The notes: generated from the sequence alone by a model not told the origin. A DNA stretch of 64,000 nt from Mongoliitalea daihaiensis (GCF_021596945.1 NZ_CP063779.1:809501-873500); one strand, 5' to 3'; shown: positions 17,703-27,516, counted from the first letter of the stretch. Program-made: numbers and translations.

Positions 17703-18544
17703 ACGTCCAGTTTTTTAGCTTTCCTGAAATACTTATACACCACATTTGGATCATGATGAAGGGTCGCTTGTGTGCTTCCTTTTCCATCGTAATCAAATTG
17801 GGATAGCACGTAGCGTAAACTCTCAAGTCTAGCCAACTCCTTATCATTGGTATCCACAATTACCCAAGGACTGTATACAGTATGTGTATCTGTAAACATC
17901 AGTTCTTTGTAATGTGTATTTGTATCCCACAACTCCTGCCCTTTTAAATCCACAGGACTAAACTTCCACTGCTTCAAGGGGTTGCCTAGGCGGTCATCAA
18001 ATCTCTTTTGCTGCTCTTCCTTACTGATATCAAACCAAAACTTAATCAGTTTGATCCCATCCTCGTGCAACATGTATTCAAAACTTGGAACCTCTGCCAT
18101 GAATATCGGATACTGCTCGGGTGTACAAAAGCCCATCACCGGCTCCACCACAGCCCTATTGTACCAGCTTCGATCAAAAAATTTGATTTCTCCCCTATTG
18201 GGTAACACTTCTATATAGCGCTGAAAGTACCATTGTCCCCGTTCAATTTCGGTGGGCTTAGTCAATGCCACTACTCCTGATGCATGAGGATTCAAGTGCT
18301 GAACAAAACGCTTAATTGACCCGCCTTTTCCAGCAGCATCCCGTCCTTCAAAAATTACCGCCACACGCATCTGATTCTTAATGATGTGTTGCAACAACAA
18401 AGCCAACTCCGCCTGTAATTCTTTCAACTCTTCCTCATAGGCTAATTTCCTTAAAGTAGACTTCAAATTAATCCCTTCCGCCTTTGCCAAAGCGATCAAT
18501 TCTTTTCGGGTTTGGACTTTTTCCAGATGTTTGAGTTTAAACAT
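17699..18544 (-). CDS. ppk2: Polyphosphate kinase 2
   Basis: 281-residue class I-like PPK2, a thymidylate-kinase-fold enzyme that transfers phosphate between polyphosphate and nucleoside diphosphates or monophosphates. The Walker A is intact (FEGRDAAGKGGS, residues 65-76), as are Walker B (FFDRSWYNRAVVEPVMGF), the lid RLGNPLKQWKFSPVD and the C-terminal YSPW motif. An N-terminal helical extension of about 55 residues precedes the P-loop. It is first in a two-gene unit with the degenerate paralogue. Confidence 0.93.
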   Translation of the reverse strand: MFKLKHLEKVQTRKELIALAKAEGINLKSTLRKLAYEEELKELQAELALLLQHIIKNQMRVAVIFEGRDAAGKGGSIKRFVQHLNPHASGVVALTKPTEIERGQWYFQRYIEVLPNRGEIKFFDRSWYNRAVVEPVMGFCTPEQYPIFMAEVPSFEYMLHEDGIKLIKFWFDISKEEQQKRFDDRLGNPLKQWKFSPVDLKGQELWDTNTHYKELMFTDTHTVYSPWVIVDTNDKELARLESLRYVLSQFDYDGKGSTQATLHHDPNVVYKYFRKAKKLDV

Positions 18545-18697
18545 AGTACTTAGCTTTCACTAAATTTATCAAAAAAATTAAGAAATCCAGTATAATTTAA
18601 TTTTCAAAAACTCATTTGCTGAACCAGTGTTTGATAAAACAGGTTATTCAAGAGCATATATTGATCAATCAAAACATAGCCACGCATTCACCTACTT

Positions 18698-20932
18698 ATG
18701 AAATACTTCCTGCTGTTCGTATTCTTCCTTAGTTTTCAAAGTATAGCTCAGCAACCCATCCAAATCTTAGACAAACAAAGCCAAGAACCTATTCCAGGGG
18801 TATTTGTGAAAGTAGGAAAACAAGTGTTGATTTCCGATGATCAAGGAGTAATTCAATACAACTTTCAGGAAGGTGATTGGCTGTTCCTCAATCATTTGGG
18901 ATATGAAAATCTGACTACAAAGTTTCAAAAAGACCTGAATCGCATCCTTTTAGTTCCTTTCACTGCCGGACTTTCCGAAGTTGTAGTACGTGGATTTGAA
19001 TCAGAAAGACCACTCCTAGAGCAAGCAGGGGCCATTGTACAAGTAAAGGAACACGAACTCTATCGCTTCAACGAAAATTCTATCCTCAGCGCCTTCAACA
19101 CCAAAGCTGGCGTACGGGTAGAACAGCGCGCTCCGGCAAGTTATAGGATTTCAATTCGAGGTAGTTCTCTTCGCTCCCCTTTTGGAGTTCGCAATGTCAA
19201 AGTTTACTGGAATGACATTCCCTTCACTTTTGCAGATGGCACGACGGATCTGAACATTCTGGATTTAACTAATATCCAACAATCGGAAATCATCAAAGGT
19301 CCCTCTGGAAGTATTTTTGGTGCCGGAAATGGTGGCGTCATTCGCTTTGAAAGCAAGCAGCAAGTCCAAGAAAATTATCTTTCTTCTGATCTTGGGGTGG
19401 GTGATTTTGGATTGCTTCGTTACCGCATCGGTATTGATCAGCAATTGGAAAAAGGAAGTATCAGTGCTTCCTATGTACATCAGCAATCGGATGGATACAG
19501 GGAACATAGTGCTATGGATAGGAAAGTTGTACAAATAGCCTATCAGTCGGCAGTTTCTGAAAAACAATCCATTGCCACCCAAATTTTATATTCAGATCTA
19601 CACTATCAAATACCAGGGGCGTTGAACCCGTCACAAGTAGAAGAAAACCGAAGACAGGCTAGGCCGGGGTCTGTGGAACAAAATAGTTCCATTGCCCAAC
19701 AGACACTTTTTGGAACCCTTCGATACGAAGTCAGATTCAATGAGCGCTGGAAAAACATCAGCTCCCTCTACGTCAATACAAAAGAGTTTGAAAACCCATT
19801 CATTTTAGATTACAAGCGGGAAACTGCCTTTAGTTATGGAGGGAGAACAGCATTTACCAATGAGGGAACTTGGGGCAGGTTTCCTGTGCGCTTAGTAGTC
19901 GGTGGAGAATATCAATATGGAAATACGGCGGCCCAAAACTTTGGTAATCGAAACGGAGTAGCGGACACTGTGCGATTCAGCGACGATTTGATTACTACAC
20001 AGGCATTTTTATTTCAACAGTTAGAACTTGATTGGACCTCTAAACTCCGTATGACAGTAGGGCTTTCTGAAAATTTTAGCAGATACGATATTCTTAGAAG
20101 CATTGATGCGGGCCCCAATGCGCCATCGTCCAATTCCAGGAGATTTGATCCTCTGATCATACCTCGGTTGGCGATGGTTTATAGGATCAATGAACTTTCA
20201 GGCGTTCATGGAAGTATCAGCTCTGGATTCTCTCCGCCAACTATCGCTGAGGTACGCACCAATGAGGGAAGTATCAATTTGGACTTGGAAGCAGAGAGGG
20301 GGATAAATTATGAAATAGGCTATAGATCCCAGTATGGGATATTCAATCTAGATGTTACGGCATTTTATTTTCAACTTGATCAAACCATTACCACCTTTAC
20401 GAATGAACAAGGAGTGGTTTTATTCCGAAATGCAGGCGCTACCGATCAGAGGGGTATAGAAGCAAGTTTGGATTATGCACCCTACCGAAATCAGGCCACT
20501 TGGATTCGGGAAGTCCGCTTGAATCATGCCTATACGGGTCATTATTTTACTTTCGCACGTTATGAAAGTCGAGGCACTGATTTCTCAGGAAATCAACTGA
20601 CAGGCGTTGCGCCGCATACCTTGGTAAATTTATTAGATGTACGCAGCAGATCAGGCTTTTACATCAACATCACCCACCAATATGTGGATCAAATCCCTTT
20701 GAATGATGCCAATACGGTTTTTCAAGATGCTTACCATCTTGTGGGTTCAAGGATAGGGTGGAGAGAATCGTTGGGCAGCCGTTGGGATCTGGATCTCTAT
20801 GGAGGTGTGGATAATATTTTAGATGAAACGTACAGCTTAGGAAATGATCTGAATGCATTTGCAAACAGATTTTATCAGCCAGCGCCTGGGAGAAATTTTT
20901 ATGGAGGAATCAAAGTTGGGCTTCGGTATTGA
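18698..20932 (+). CDS. TonB-dependent outer-membrane receptor
   Basis: 744-residue outer-membrane transporter. It has a signal peptide (MKYFLLFVFFLSFQSIAQ), a short carboxypeptidase-regulatory-like domain (about 20-95), a plug with RISIRGSSLRSPFGVRNVKVYWNDIP and IKGPSGSIFGAGNGGVI (about 105-225), then a 22-strand-type barrel. The C-terminus PAPGRNFYGGIKVGLRY ends in an aromatic residue, as in siderophore or metal receptors of the FecA/IroN-like group. There is no SusD-type partner, so an iron-complex or vitamin substrate is more likely than glycan; the substrate is unknown. Confidence 0.9.
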   Translation: MKYFLLFVFFLSFQSIAQQPIQILDKQSQEPIPGVFVKVGKQVLISDDQGVIQYNFQEGDWLFLNHLGYENLTTKFQKDLNRILLVPFTAGLSEVVVRGFESERPLLEQAGAIVQVKEHELYRFNENSILSAFNTKAGVRVEQRAPASYRISIRGSSLRSPFGVRNVKVYWNDIPFTFADGTTDLNILDLTNIQQSEIIKGPSGSIFGAGNGGVIRFESKQQVQENYLSSDLGVGDFGLLRYRIGIDQQLEKGSISASYVHQQSDGYREHSAMDRKVVQIAYQSAVSEKQSIATQILYSDLHYQIPGALNPSQVEENRRQARPGSVEQNSSIAQQTLFGTLRYEVRFNERWKNISSLYVNTKEFENPFILDYKRETAFSYGGRTAFTNEGTWGRFPVRLVVGGEYQYGNTAAQNFGNRNGVADTVRFSDDLITTQAFLFQQLELDWTSKLRMTVGLSENFSRYDILRSIDAGPNAPSSNSRRFDPLIIPRLAMVYRINELSGVHGSISSGFSPPTIAEVRTNEGSINLDLEAERGINYEIGYRSQYGIFNLDVTAFYFQLDQTITTFTNEQGVVLFRNAGATDQRGIEASLDYAPYRNQATWIREVRLNHAYTGHYFTFARYESRGTDFSGNQLTGVAPHTLVNLLDVRSRSGFYINITHQYVDQIPLNDANTVFQDAYHLVGSRIGWRESLGSRWDLDLYGGVDNILDETYSLGNDLNAFANRFYQPAPGRNFYGGIKVGLRY

Positions 20933-21048
20933 TAGAATCACCTAGGACACCAAGGTTATTTGCAGCGCTCAGAATGGAGCAATCAGTGAAGGCACAACCT
21001 ATATTCTTGAGCTAATACAATCAAAAAATTTGGTAATCGAAATTTCAT

Positions 21049-21300
21049 CTAAGCTACTCTCGATTCAGAAAACAAGTCGTAAGCAGCAATCATGGTTTGT
21101 CGCTCCGGACTAGTCCCATACTTACTGTAGGAGTTGATTTCTGCGCGGGTTTCTACATATACTGGGAAATAGTTGTTTTCGAGTTCATCCCATACAATCA
21201 GCAAGTAGGTATAAGGCATAACGGAAGAGCGGCCTTTTTCCAACCATGATTCAAATACGGACTCTTGCAGCGACAAAGGATAATCGGGACTATCAAACAT
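21049..21300 (-). CDS. Small conserved hypothetical protein
   Basis: 83-residue soluble protein without signal or membrane segment. It has a mixed acidic and aromatic composition (VFESWLEKGRSS, YTYLLIVWDELENNYFPVYVETRAEIN). I recognise no family. It is divergent from the HMA-CDF gene, and the minus-strand TATCTTTG at 21320-21327 fits a -7 element for it. Confidence 0.55.
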   Translation of the reverse strand: MFDSPDYPLSLQESVFESWLEKGRSSVMPYTYLLIVWDELENNYFPVYVETRAEINSYSKYGTSPERQTMIAAYDLFSESRVA

Positions 21301-21367
21301 AGCATTGGAATAATAAAGCCAAAGATAGCTTCAAAATCTTGTTTATATTGCGTAAAAATGCCCTAAA

Positions 21368-22153
21368 ATGTATAAGGCTACCTTTCTGATATCCCAAATG
21401 GACTGCCCCTCTGAAGAAACAATGATTCGGATGAAGCTTTCCTCTATCTCCTCTATACAGCAGCTGATTTTCGATATCCCCAACCGGAAATTGGAGGTTT
21501 ATTATATAGCTGATTTTGAACTGATTGAAAAACAGTTACAAACTTTAAATCTCGGGAGCACTTGGGTTGAAACAATTGAAGTATCGGCTACCTCCATCCC
21601 TCAAGTACCACAGGAACGCAAACTTCTTTGGATAGTCCTAGGAATCAATTTTGGCTTTTTTGTGATTGAAAGCGTCGCTGGGGTATTGGCAAAATCCATG
21701 GGTTTGATTGCTGATAGCTTGGATATGTTGGCCGATGCCATTGTGTATGGATTGGCTTTGATGGCGGTAGGAAAAGCGCTTAAAACCAAGCAAAACGTCG
21801 CAAAAATAGCTGGTATATTTCAAATCTTATTGGCTATCATTGGCTTTTCTGAAGTAATCAGGAGGTTTAGTGGTATGGAGAATACACCGGATTTCCTTTG
21901 GATGATAGTCGTGTCATTTTTTGCATTAGTTGCCAATGCCTACTGCTTATATCTTTTACAAAAAAGTAAAAGTACTGAAGCCCATATGCAGGCAAGTATG
22001 ATTTTCACCTCCAATGATATCATCATCAATACCGGGGTTATCATCGCAGGTTTGGCCGTACTATGGTCGGGATCTGCTGTCCCAGATCTAATTGTTGGGG
22101 GAATTGTGTTTTTGCTAGTGATGCAAGGCGCTGTGCGAATTTTAAGGCTATAA
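21368..22153 (+). CDS. HMA-like domain fused to CDF-type cation transporter
   Basis: 261-residue inner-membrane protein. Residues 1-75 resemble a ferredoxin-like heavy-metal-associated domain, but only MDCPSEE is present, with a single Cys instead of CxxC. Residues about 85-261 hold six membrane helices of cation diffusion facilitator type, including SMGLIADSLDMLADAIVYG. The canonical HxxxD metal pairs are replaced by DxxxD (helix 2) and DxxxN (SNDIIIN, helix 5), and no C-terminal cytoplasmic domain follows. An altered metal preference, for example towards Mn or Fe, is possible. A terminator hairpin follows directly. Confidence 0.8.
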   Translation: MYKATFLISQMDCPSEETMIRMKLSSISSIQQLIFDIPNRKLEVYYIADFELIEKQLQTLNLGSTWVETIEVSATSIPQVPQERKLLWIVLGINFGFFVIESVAGVLAKSMGLIADSLDMLADAIVYGLALMAVGKALKTKQNVAKIAGIFQILLAIIGFSEVIRRFSGMENTPDFLWMIVVSFFALVANAYCLYLLQKSKSTEAHMQASMIFTSNDIIINTGVIIAGLAVLWSGSAVPDLIVGGIVFLLVMQGAVRILRL

Positions 22154-22186
22154 AAAAAGAGCCAAAAAATATTGGCCCTTTTTTTA
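22152..22186 (+). terminator. Terminator after HMA-CDF gene
   Basis: GCCAA (22161-22165) and TTGGC (22172-22176) form a short stem flanked by an A run and a run of T. Confidence 0.7.
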
Positions 22187-22241
22187 TTGATTAAAAAATT
22201 GTTTGTTCACCCGTTGCAAACTTAGCGATGGAAGACAAGTA

Positions 22242-22269
22242 AAAAAATACCTAGAATTAGGTATTTTTT
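22242..22269. terminator. Bidirectional-type terminator hairpin
   Basis: AAAAAATACCT and AGGTATTTTTT form an 11-bp stem with a 6-base loop. It lies 14 bases past the 3' end of the minus-strand lipoprotein gene and can serve as its terminator. Confidence 0.75.
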
Positions 22270-22282
22270 GGTTAATTCAGAC

Positions 22283-22870
22283 CTATTCTTGGATTAAATC
22301 TATGATTTCTGAATTTTCCTCAACAGCATAAAGCCTCCATTGTCGCTGTTCAATATCGAAATAGGTTCGATCATCAGGAAACTCGATGTATTCTTCTTCT
22401 CCAGAATTTTGAGGATAATAAGGGCTTAAATCTTCGCCTTTAATCAATAGATCAAAAAGCATCATACTCTTTTCCAACATTTCAGGAATTTCAAATTTCC
22501 ATGTTCGGAATAGTTCCTCATAATAATCAATTGTACCATCGGCGTCTCGCCGTACCCGAATAGCAAGGGCCACTTTTTTCTGTTTGATGGAGGGAGCAAT
22601 TCTTGAAACCATGTAATATTCATACAATTCCTGTGGGCTGTAAGCTTCAAGGGTATAATCTGCTACCAGCTTAGAATAATATTCATCAAAAACATCGTCA
22701 AACTTATTCTCGTGAGTACCTTTTTTAGGTAGATGACCAAAATAGCGGACAGTTGAAAGAAGTAACTGCTGCTGTTCTTGATTAGAAAGGTGTGTCGAAG
22801 GGCTATAAGGATCTTTGGATTGACATCCTGCCAATACAAGTATCAGAATTATGGATACGTAAAGCTTCAT
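22283..22870 (-). CDS. Hypothetical lipoprotein
   Basis: 195-residue protein with a lipoprotein signal (MKLYVSIILILVLAGC, lipobox LAGC, Cys16). The mature part is acidic, with several Asp/Glu clusters and helical segments such as DVFDEYYSKLVADYTLEAYSPQELYEYYM. I recognise no domain. It is a stand-alone gene between two terminators, likely exposed at the periplasmic side of a membrane. Confidence 0.75.
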   Translation of the reverse strand: MKLYVSIILILVLAGCQSKDPYSPSTHLSNQEQQQLLLSTVRYFGHLPKKGTHENKFDDVFDEYYSKLVADYTLEAYSPQELYEYYMVSRIAPSIKQKKVALAIRVRRDADGTIDYYEELFRTWKFEIPEMLEKSMMLFDLLIKGEDLSPYYPQNSGEEEYIEFPDDRTYFDIEQRQWRLYAVEENSEIIDLIQE

Positions 22871-22888
22871 AAATGTTGGAATCTACTA

Positions 22889-22934
22889 AAAAAGCCTGCC
22901 AGATTGACCTTGAGCAATCCGGCAAGCTTTAAAG
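22889..22934 (-). terminator. Imperfect terminator after surface lipoprotein gene
   Basis: AAAAGCCTGCCAGATTG and CAATCCGGCAAGCTTT pair with a few mismatches around a short loop. The A run on the plus strand gives a T run on the minus strand, 18 bases after the stop codon of the gene at 22952. Confidence 0.65.
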
Positions 22935-22951
22935 TTTATGTGTATCAATAT

Positions 22952-24559
22952 TTACTGAGCATAATTTCTATTCAATGGATTGAAATCAACCCATCCGTCT
23001 GTCCAGTCACTGGCTCCGAATCCACCGATATAAGGAACTGTTTTGTCAAAGAAATTCCCTAGCTTAGGATTAGTAAAATCTGCACCTGCCGCTAAAGTAC
23101 CATTTGGTAGTAGAGCAAAGTTTGGATTACTAGGATACGTTTGAAGCGTAAATCTTGCAAAGAAGTTTTCTGGATTTAAACCATATCCTCTGTAGAAGCC
23201 TTCCCAATCTGCATCCACACCTGGTACTGCTACAGTTTGGTTTTTAGCCGTCCAGATATCTTCTACATCAGCAACAGCTGCACCACCACCAGCAGCAAAA
23301 GCCACGTTTGGATATAACATGATATTATTTTCCAATACTCCTCTTCCAGCTCTATACTGCTCTGTAACGGATGCTGTATTAAATCTCAATCCCACTGGGA
23401 AACCAGTAAATACAGAGTTGAAAATAGAAACTGCTGTTCTTCTTCTTAAGTCGATCATCTGAACATTGTTAGCAGAAATAGATCTGTTTACTCGATCTCT
23501 TGGACCATATACAGTGATATTTGAGAAAGTACCAGTCGTGTATGGCTGAACATCATTATCATTAGGCCCGTTATCGCACTCAAACGCATTGGATTGGGAC
23601 TGATCTGCGAAGAATGGATTTCTTACAGCAAGACCGAACTGAACGTTACCAGAATAGCCGAAATCCACATCAAAGTCATCATCCCAGGTAGAGATGGATA
23701 CCAAATATTTCCCATCAACGTTTCCACCAAACCACTCAAAACCGTCATCACCACCATAAGAAACAACCAAGTGCTCCATTTTGGTGCCTCTTCCAACACC
23801 ACCCATCGTGATAGAGTTTGTTTCGTTGTTTGGAGTCAATTCGATACCTGCATATTCAACACGAAGAAACTCATATTCACCAGATGAATCGTTGTCATCA
23901 TCACCACCAAAGTTTCTCAATGGTTCGATACCTTCAATTGCGGGATTAGCTTGATTAGTTCTTGCTTTACCTAAGATTACCAATCCACCCCAATCACCTC
24001 TATCTCTTTCACCAGGTTCCTGAGCAGATGTCATGACAATTGGGTTTTCTCTAGTTCCTTTGGCTATCAACTTACCTCCTCTATCTACTACAAGAGTTCC
24101 TCTGGTTCTCTTCTCTCCAAAAATGATAGTGCCAGGCTGAATAGTCACGGTCACACCGTCTGGAACAAATACCTGACCTGAGATCAAATACTGACGATCA
24201 TTTGTTAACGTTCTGGTTGTAAGGTTACCTGTAAGAACTACGATATTACTTTCCTCTTCAAATACTGCTACTACGGCTTTATTTGAGTTCATCGTGATAG
24301 AAGTGCTCGCATTAGTGCCAGAAGCATCCCCTTCCCAACGAACAAACTTCCAACCAGCAGCAGGAGTAGCAGTAAGGGTTACATTTGCATTTTCAGTTTG
24401 CTGACTTGTGCCTGGCTCTACGGTACCTCCTTGTGAAGGAAGGGAAAGTACGCTAAGCGTAAATGTGGTTGAGGGAGTTTCATCCTCGCCACAAGAGAAC
24501 ATTACCAAAGCGACTGCTAAGGCAAGAAACGTCCTCATCAAGGTGTTGAAATTTTTCAT
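22952..24559 (-). CDS. Surface lipoprotein with InlB-like repeat domain, partner of TonB receptor
   Basis: 535-residue lipoprotein. The lipobox ends at Cys23 (MFSCGEDE), and the acidic residues after the Cys suit surface export in Bacteroidota. Residues about 33-100 match a divergent InlB B-repeat (GGTVEPGTSQ...AAGWKFVRWEGDASGTN...MNSNKAVVAVFEE). The rest (about 105-535) is rich in Gly, Asn and Asp and looks like a right-handed beta-helix or all-beta fold (WGGLVILGKA, GTKMEHLVVSYGGDDGFEWFGGN, SISTWDDDFDVDFGYSGN). It lies 35 bases after the TonB receptor gene, so the two probably form a receptor plus surface binding-protein pair. The ligand is unknown. Confidence 0.8.
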   Translation of the reverse strand: MKNFNTLMRTFLALAVALVMFSCGEDETPSTTFTLSVLSLPSQGGTVEPGTSQQTENANVTLTATPAAGWKFVRWEGDASGTNASTSITMNSNKAVVAVFEEESNIVVLTGNLTTRTLTNDRQYLISGQVFVPDGVTVTIQPGTIIFGEKRTRGTLVVDRGGKLIAKGTRENPIVMTSAQEPGERDRGDWGGLVILGKARTNQANPAIEGIEPLRNFGGDDDNDSSGEYEFLRVEYAGIELTPNNETNSITMGGVGRGTKMEHLVVSYGGDDGFEWFGGNVDGKYLVSISTWDDDFDVDFGYSGNVQFGLAVRNPFFADQSQSNAFECDNGPNDNDVQPYTTGTFSNITVYGPRDRVNRSISANNVQMIDLRRRTAVSIFNSVFTGFPVGLRFNTASVTEQYRAGRGVLENNIMLYPNVAFAAGGGAAVADVEDIWTAKNQTVAVPGVDADWEGFYRGYGLNPENFFARFTLQTYPSNPNFALLPNGTLAAGADFTNPKLGNFFDKTVPYIGGFGASDWTDGWVDFNPLNRNYAQ

Positions 24560-24594
24560 TAGTTTTAAATTAAGTATAAAGTTTAGTTTGTTAT

Positions 24595-27408
24595 TTACTT
24601 GATTCTGTAGCTAAGAGAAATACTATACAGAGATCCTTTTCTCCAGAGAAACATTGGATCATCGATTGAGCGATCAATTTTAGTATCAAAATTGGAATCC
24701 TGATAAAATCTATATTGATAGTTGAAGAGATCTTGAATGCCAAACTTCAGCGTAGTCCTATCCTTGAATGTTTTGCTTACGGTTAGGTCTACCACATGTC
24801 TTTCTAGCTCGTAAATCGAGGGGAAGTTTGTATTACCCGCTACAAAAATTCTTGGTCCTTGGACGTTGTATGCTAAACTTGCAGAAAAATCAGTGACAGG
24901 ATCGATGTAATACACAGCTGCATTGACCATGTATGGAGATTGCCCCTGCAATGCACGCCTATTAGATTCAAATATTACATCTTCTCCCAAAAAGACTTCC
25001 GACCATACCAAGGAAGCATTCATATTGAAAGAAAGGTTTTTAAGAATAGGAGCAGAAGTGACAGTTCCTAGAGATTTTCTAACCTCTACCTCAGCGCCAT
25101 AGGTAGTAGCATCAACGGCATTATCATAAGTAAAAAGCAGGGTTTCCGTTACATTCCCCTGTACCATTTCGATAGGATTTTTAAAATACTTGTAAAAGCC
25201 TCCAATAGAGATCGTCTCTCCTTCATTTGGATAAAACTCATAGCGTAAATCAATATTATCAATCCGTGCCATTTGAAGATTTGCATTTCCAAACATCCCA
25301 GCAATCATCTCAAATGAATAATATAAGAAAGGGGCATACTCACGAAACTCAGGTCTATTCACTGTCTTGCCGTAGCCAGCTCTTACCAATGATTTTTTAT
25401 TGATGTTATAGTCAATATTAAGAGAGGGTAAATAAGCTAATTCTATGTTTTCAACATTGATAGGGCCTACATCATTTCCCGAGGCTACTGTCTGAACAGA
25501 GTATTCTGTTCGAAGACCGCCTGATAAATTGAAATCAGCAATTGGGTAAACAGCTCCAAGATAACCTGCAGTTACGAGGGTGCTTGCATCATATGCATCA
25601 GAAGGACGTGTACCCTCTTGTACCAACCATCCGTCACCCTGTCTGTAATTTTCAGGTGCAAATGCTTGATAGATTGGTTGTCTAAGCAACTGCTCTCCCA
25701 CTTCTTGATTATGGAATCCTGGGAAAAAAGTAGTGATGTATCGAGCAGAAAAATCTCGCTCCTTGTAATCTATCAAATAACCAGCTCTGAGGATTCTTGG
25801 CCGGTCTTTTTCAACACCAGCAAATTTCTTTTCAAAATTCACTCCATTGACATACCCAAACTCATTTACATACCCATAGTATCTACCCAAATCCTGAGGG
25901 CTAGAACTTGGAGGCGCAATGATTACAAATTCTTTTTCAGCACCCGATTGAACAATACGTGTTCTTAACCTTCTGAAATCAGGCTCCTCGTGGTACAGTT
26001 GGTTATATCCCAATACCCAGTTTAATTTTGCAGACTCATCACTAAAAAGATGTGTCCCTTCTAGTTGACTGGAAAACAATCGCTTAGACTCGTATCGGAA
26101 AGAATAATCCTGTGCTCCATCAGGTCTTTGCACAAAGTCAGCACCTGTTCTGACAATCGTTTCACTTTGACCGTTGATATTGAACAAGTTTCTAAACTCA
26201 ATTTTATTGGAAGCATTTAATCGAAGCATCCAATTGGACATTAAGCCAACTTCATTGGTTTTTTGATAGGTGTTATCAAAATACTCATCTCTTTTTTCGG
26301 TAGGACGACCTGGCTCAGGAAAAAAATATCTGCTTCTGTCAGCTAAGAAATATTGATATTCCTGAGAAATAGATGCACTTGTTATCGTAGAAAGTCGTTT
26401 TCCAAATACACTCCAATTCTTTCCAAAAGCAAACCCAAAACTTGCATTAGGAGATGCATTCGTGGTGTCCATTCGGTAGTTGTTATCCAACTGCTGACCT
26501 GCCTGTGCTCTTAATGGATTTCCAGCACCTACAGAAAGCAACTGATCTGTGGTAGGAAAAGTCTCTGGCAATCCCCTACTGCTATCAAAACCTAACCAGT
26601 CTGTACGCGAGCCACCTGTCTGTGCATGCTGTCTAAATGTAGTGTTTTGTCTAAATCCGGTTCCTATGCTGATATTGAAAAAATCTTCATCTGGGGCATT
26701 TTTGGTAAATACCTTAATCATTCCACCAGCAAAATCTCCCGGGACCTCAGGTGACGCTGATTTGTAAATCAACATTCTATCCAAGTTGTCACTAGGAATC
26801 AAATCAAAAGAGAATGTTCTCTTGTCAATTTGAGTAGTTGGAGCAACAGAATTATTGATCATGACCACATTGTATCGATCGTCTACCCCTCTTACTCTTA
26901 CAAATTTGTTGTCTACAATACTTACTCCAGAAACGCGCTTCATTACTTGAGCAGCGTTTCCATCCTGCGAAAGTTTAATTTGATCGGCAGAAATACCAGA
27001 TACTACTTGAAGAGATTTCCTGATTTCAGAAACAACCGCCACATTGGATCCAGTTTCTCGAGAGGCTAATACAACAACCTCTCCTAAGTCACCTAAATCT
27101 TCTTCTAATTCTACATCCAAAACTGTCACTTTTTCAGAGTAAATTTGGATATCCTCAAACTTGAGGGATTTGAAGGAGATAAAGGAAATGAGAACCGTGT
27201 ATTTTCCAGGCTCTACTCGTGAAATTTCAAAATCCCCATCTAAACCTGTTGCAACTCCATAAGAGGTGCCTTCTAGGCGGACGTTGGCGCCGATAATGGT
27301 TTCTCCCGTTCGGGCATCTTTTACTACTCCTCTCAGTGATCCAGATTGGGCCATTGCAGTAGACCCAACTAGAACGAGTAGAAATGTTATGAGTAAATTC
27401 TTTTTCAT
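24595..27408 (-). CDS. TonB-dependent receptor with carboxypeptidase-regulatory domain
   Basis: 937-residue outer-membrane receptor. It has a signal peptide (MKKNLLITFLLVLVGSTAMAQ), a CarboxypepD_reg-like domain (about 22-105, GSLRGVVKDARTGETIIGANVRLEGTSYGVATGLDG), a plug with VMKRVSGVSIVDNKFVRVRGVDDRYNVVMINN (about 125-240), and a long barrel ending in SLSYRIK. It is transcribed with the downstream InlB-domain lipoprotein, much as SusC is with SusD, although the lipoprotein is not SusD-like. Substrate unknown. Confidence 0.88.
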   Translation of the reverse strand: MKKNLLITFLLVLVGSTAMAQSGSLRGVVKDARTGETIIGANVRLEGTSYGVATGLDGDFEISRVEPGKYTVLISFISFKSLKFEDIQIYSEKVTVLDVELEEDLGDLGEVVVLASRETGSNVAVVSEIRKSLQVVSGISADQIKLSQDGNAAQVMKRVSGVSIVDNKFVRVRGVDDRYNVVMINNSVAPTTQIDKRTFSFDLIPSDNLDRMLIYKSASPEVPGDFAGGMIKVFTKNAPDEDFFNISIGTGFRQNTTFRQHAQTGGSRTDWLGFDSSRGLPETFPTTDQLLSVGAGNPLRAQAGQQLDNNYRMDTTNASPNASFGFAFGKNWSVFGKRLSTITSASISQEYQYFLADRSRYFFPEPGRPTEKRDEYFDNTYQKTNEVGLMSNWMLRLNASNKIEFRNLFNINGQSETIVRTGADFVQRPDGAQDYSFRYESKRLFSSQLEGTHLFSDESAKLNWVLGYNQLYHEEPDFRRLRTRIVQSGAEKEFVIIAPPSSSPQDLGRYYGYVNEFGYVNGVNFEKKFAGVEKDRPRILRAGYLIDYKERDFSARYITTFFPGFHNQEVGEQLLRQPIYQAFAPENYRQGDGWLVQEGTRPSDAYDASTLVTAGYLGAVYPIADFNLSGGLRTEYSVQTVASGNDVGPINVENIELAYLPSLNIDYNINKKSLVRAGYGKTVNRPEFREYAPFLYYSFEMIAGMFGNANLQMARIDNIDLRYEFYPNEGETISIGGFYKYFKNPIEMVQGNVTETLLFTYDNAVDATTYGAEVEVRKSLGTVTSAPILKNLSFNMNASLVWSEVFLGEDVIFESNRRALQGQSPYMVNAAVYYIDPVTDFSASLAYNVQGPRIFVAGNTNFPSIYELERHVVDLTVSKTFKDRTTLKFGIQDLFNYQYRFYQDSNFDTKIDRSIDDPMFLWRKGSLYSISLSYRIK

Positions 27409-27516
27409 TGGATGTTCTCTTTGTACAGCGTGTTTTTTACGAACGCCACAAAGGTCATCAGCAAATGTTACTTGAGTGGGTATGAAAAATTATCAATTCA
27501 TTAATTAGTACCTATC

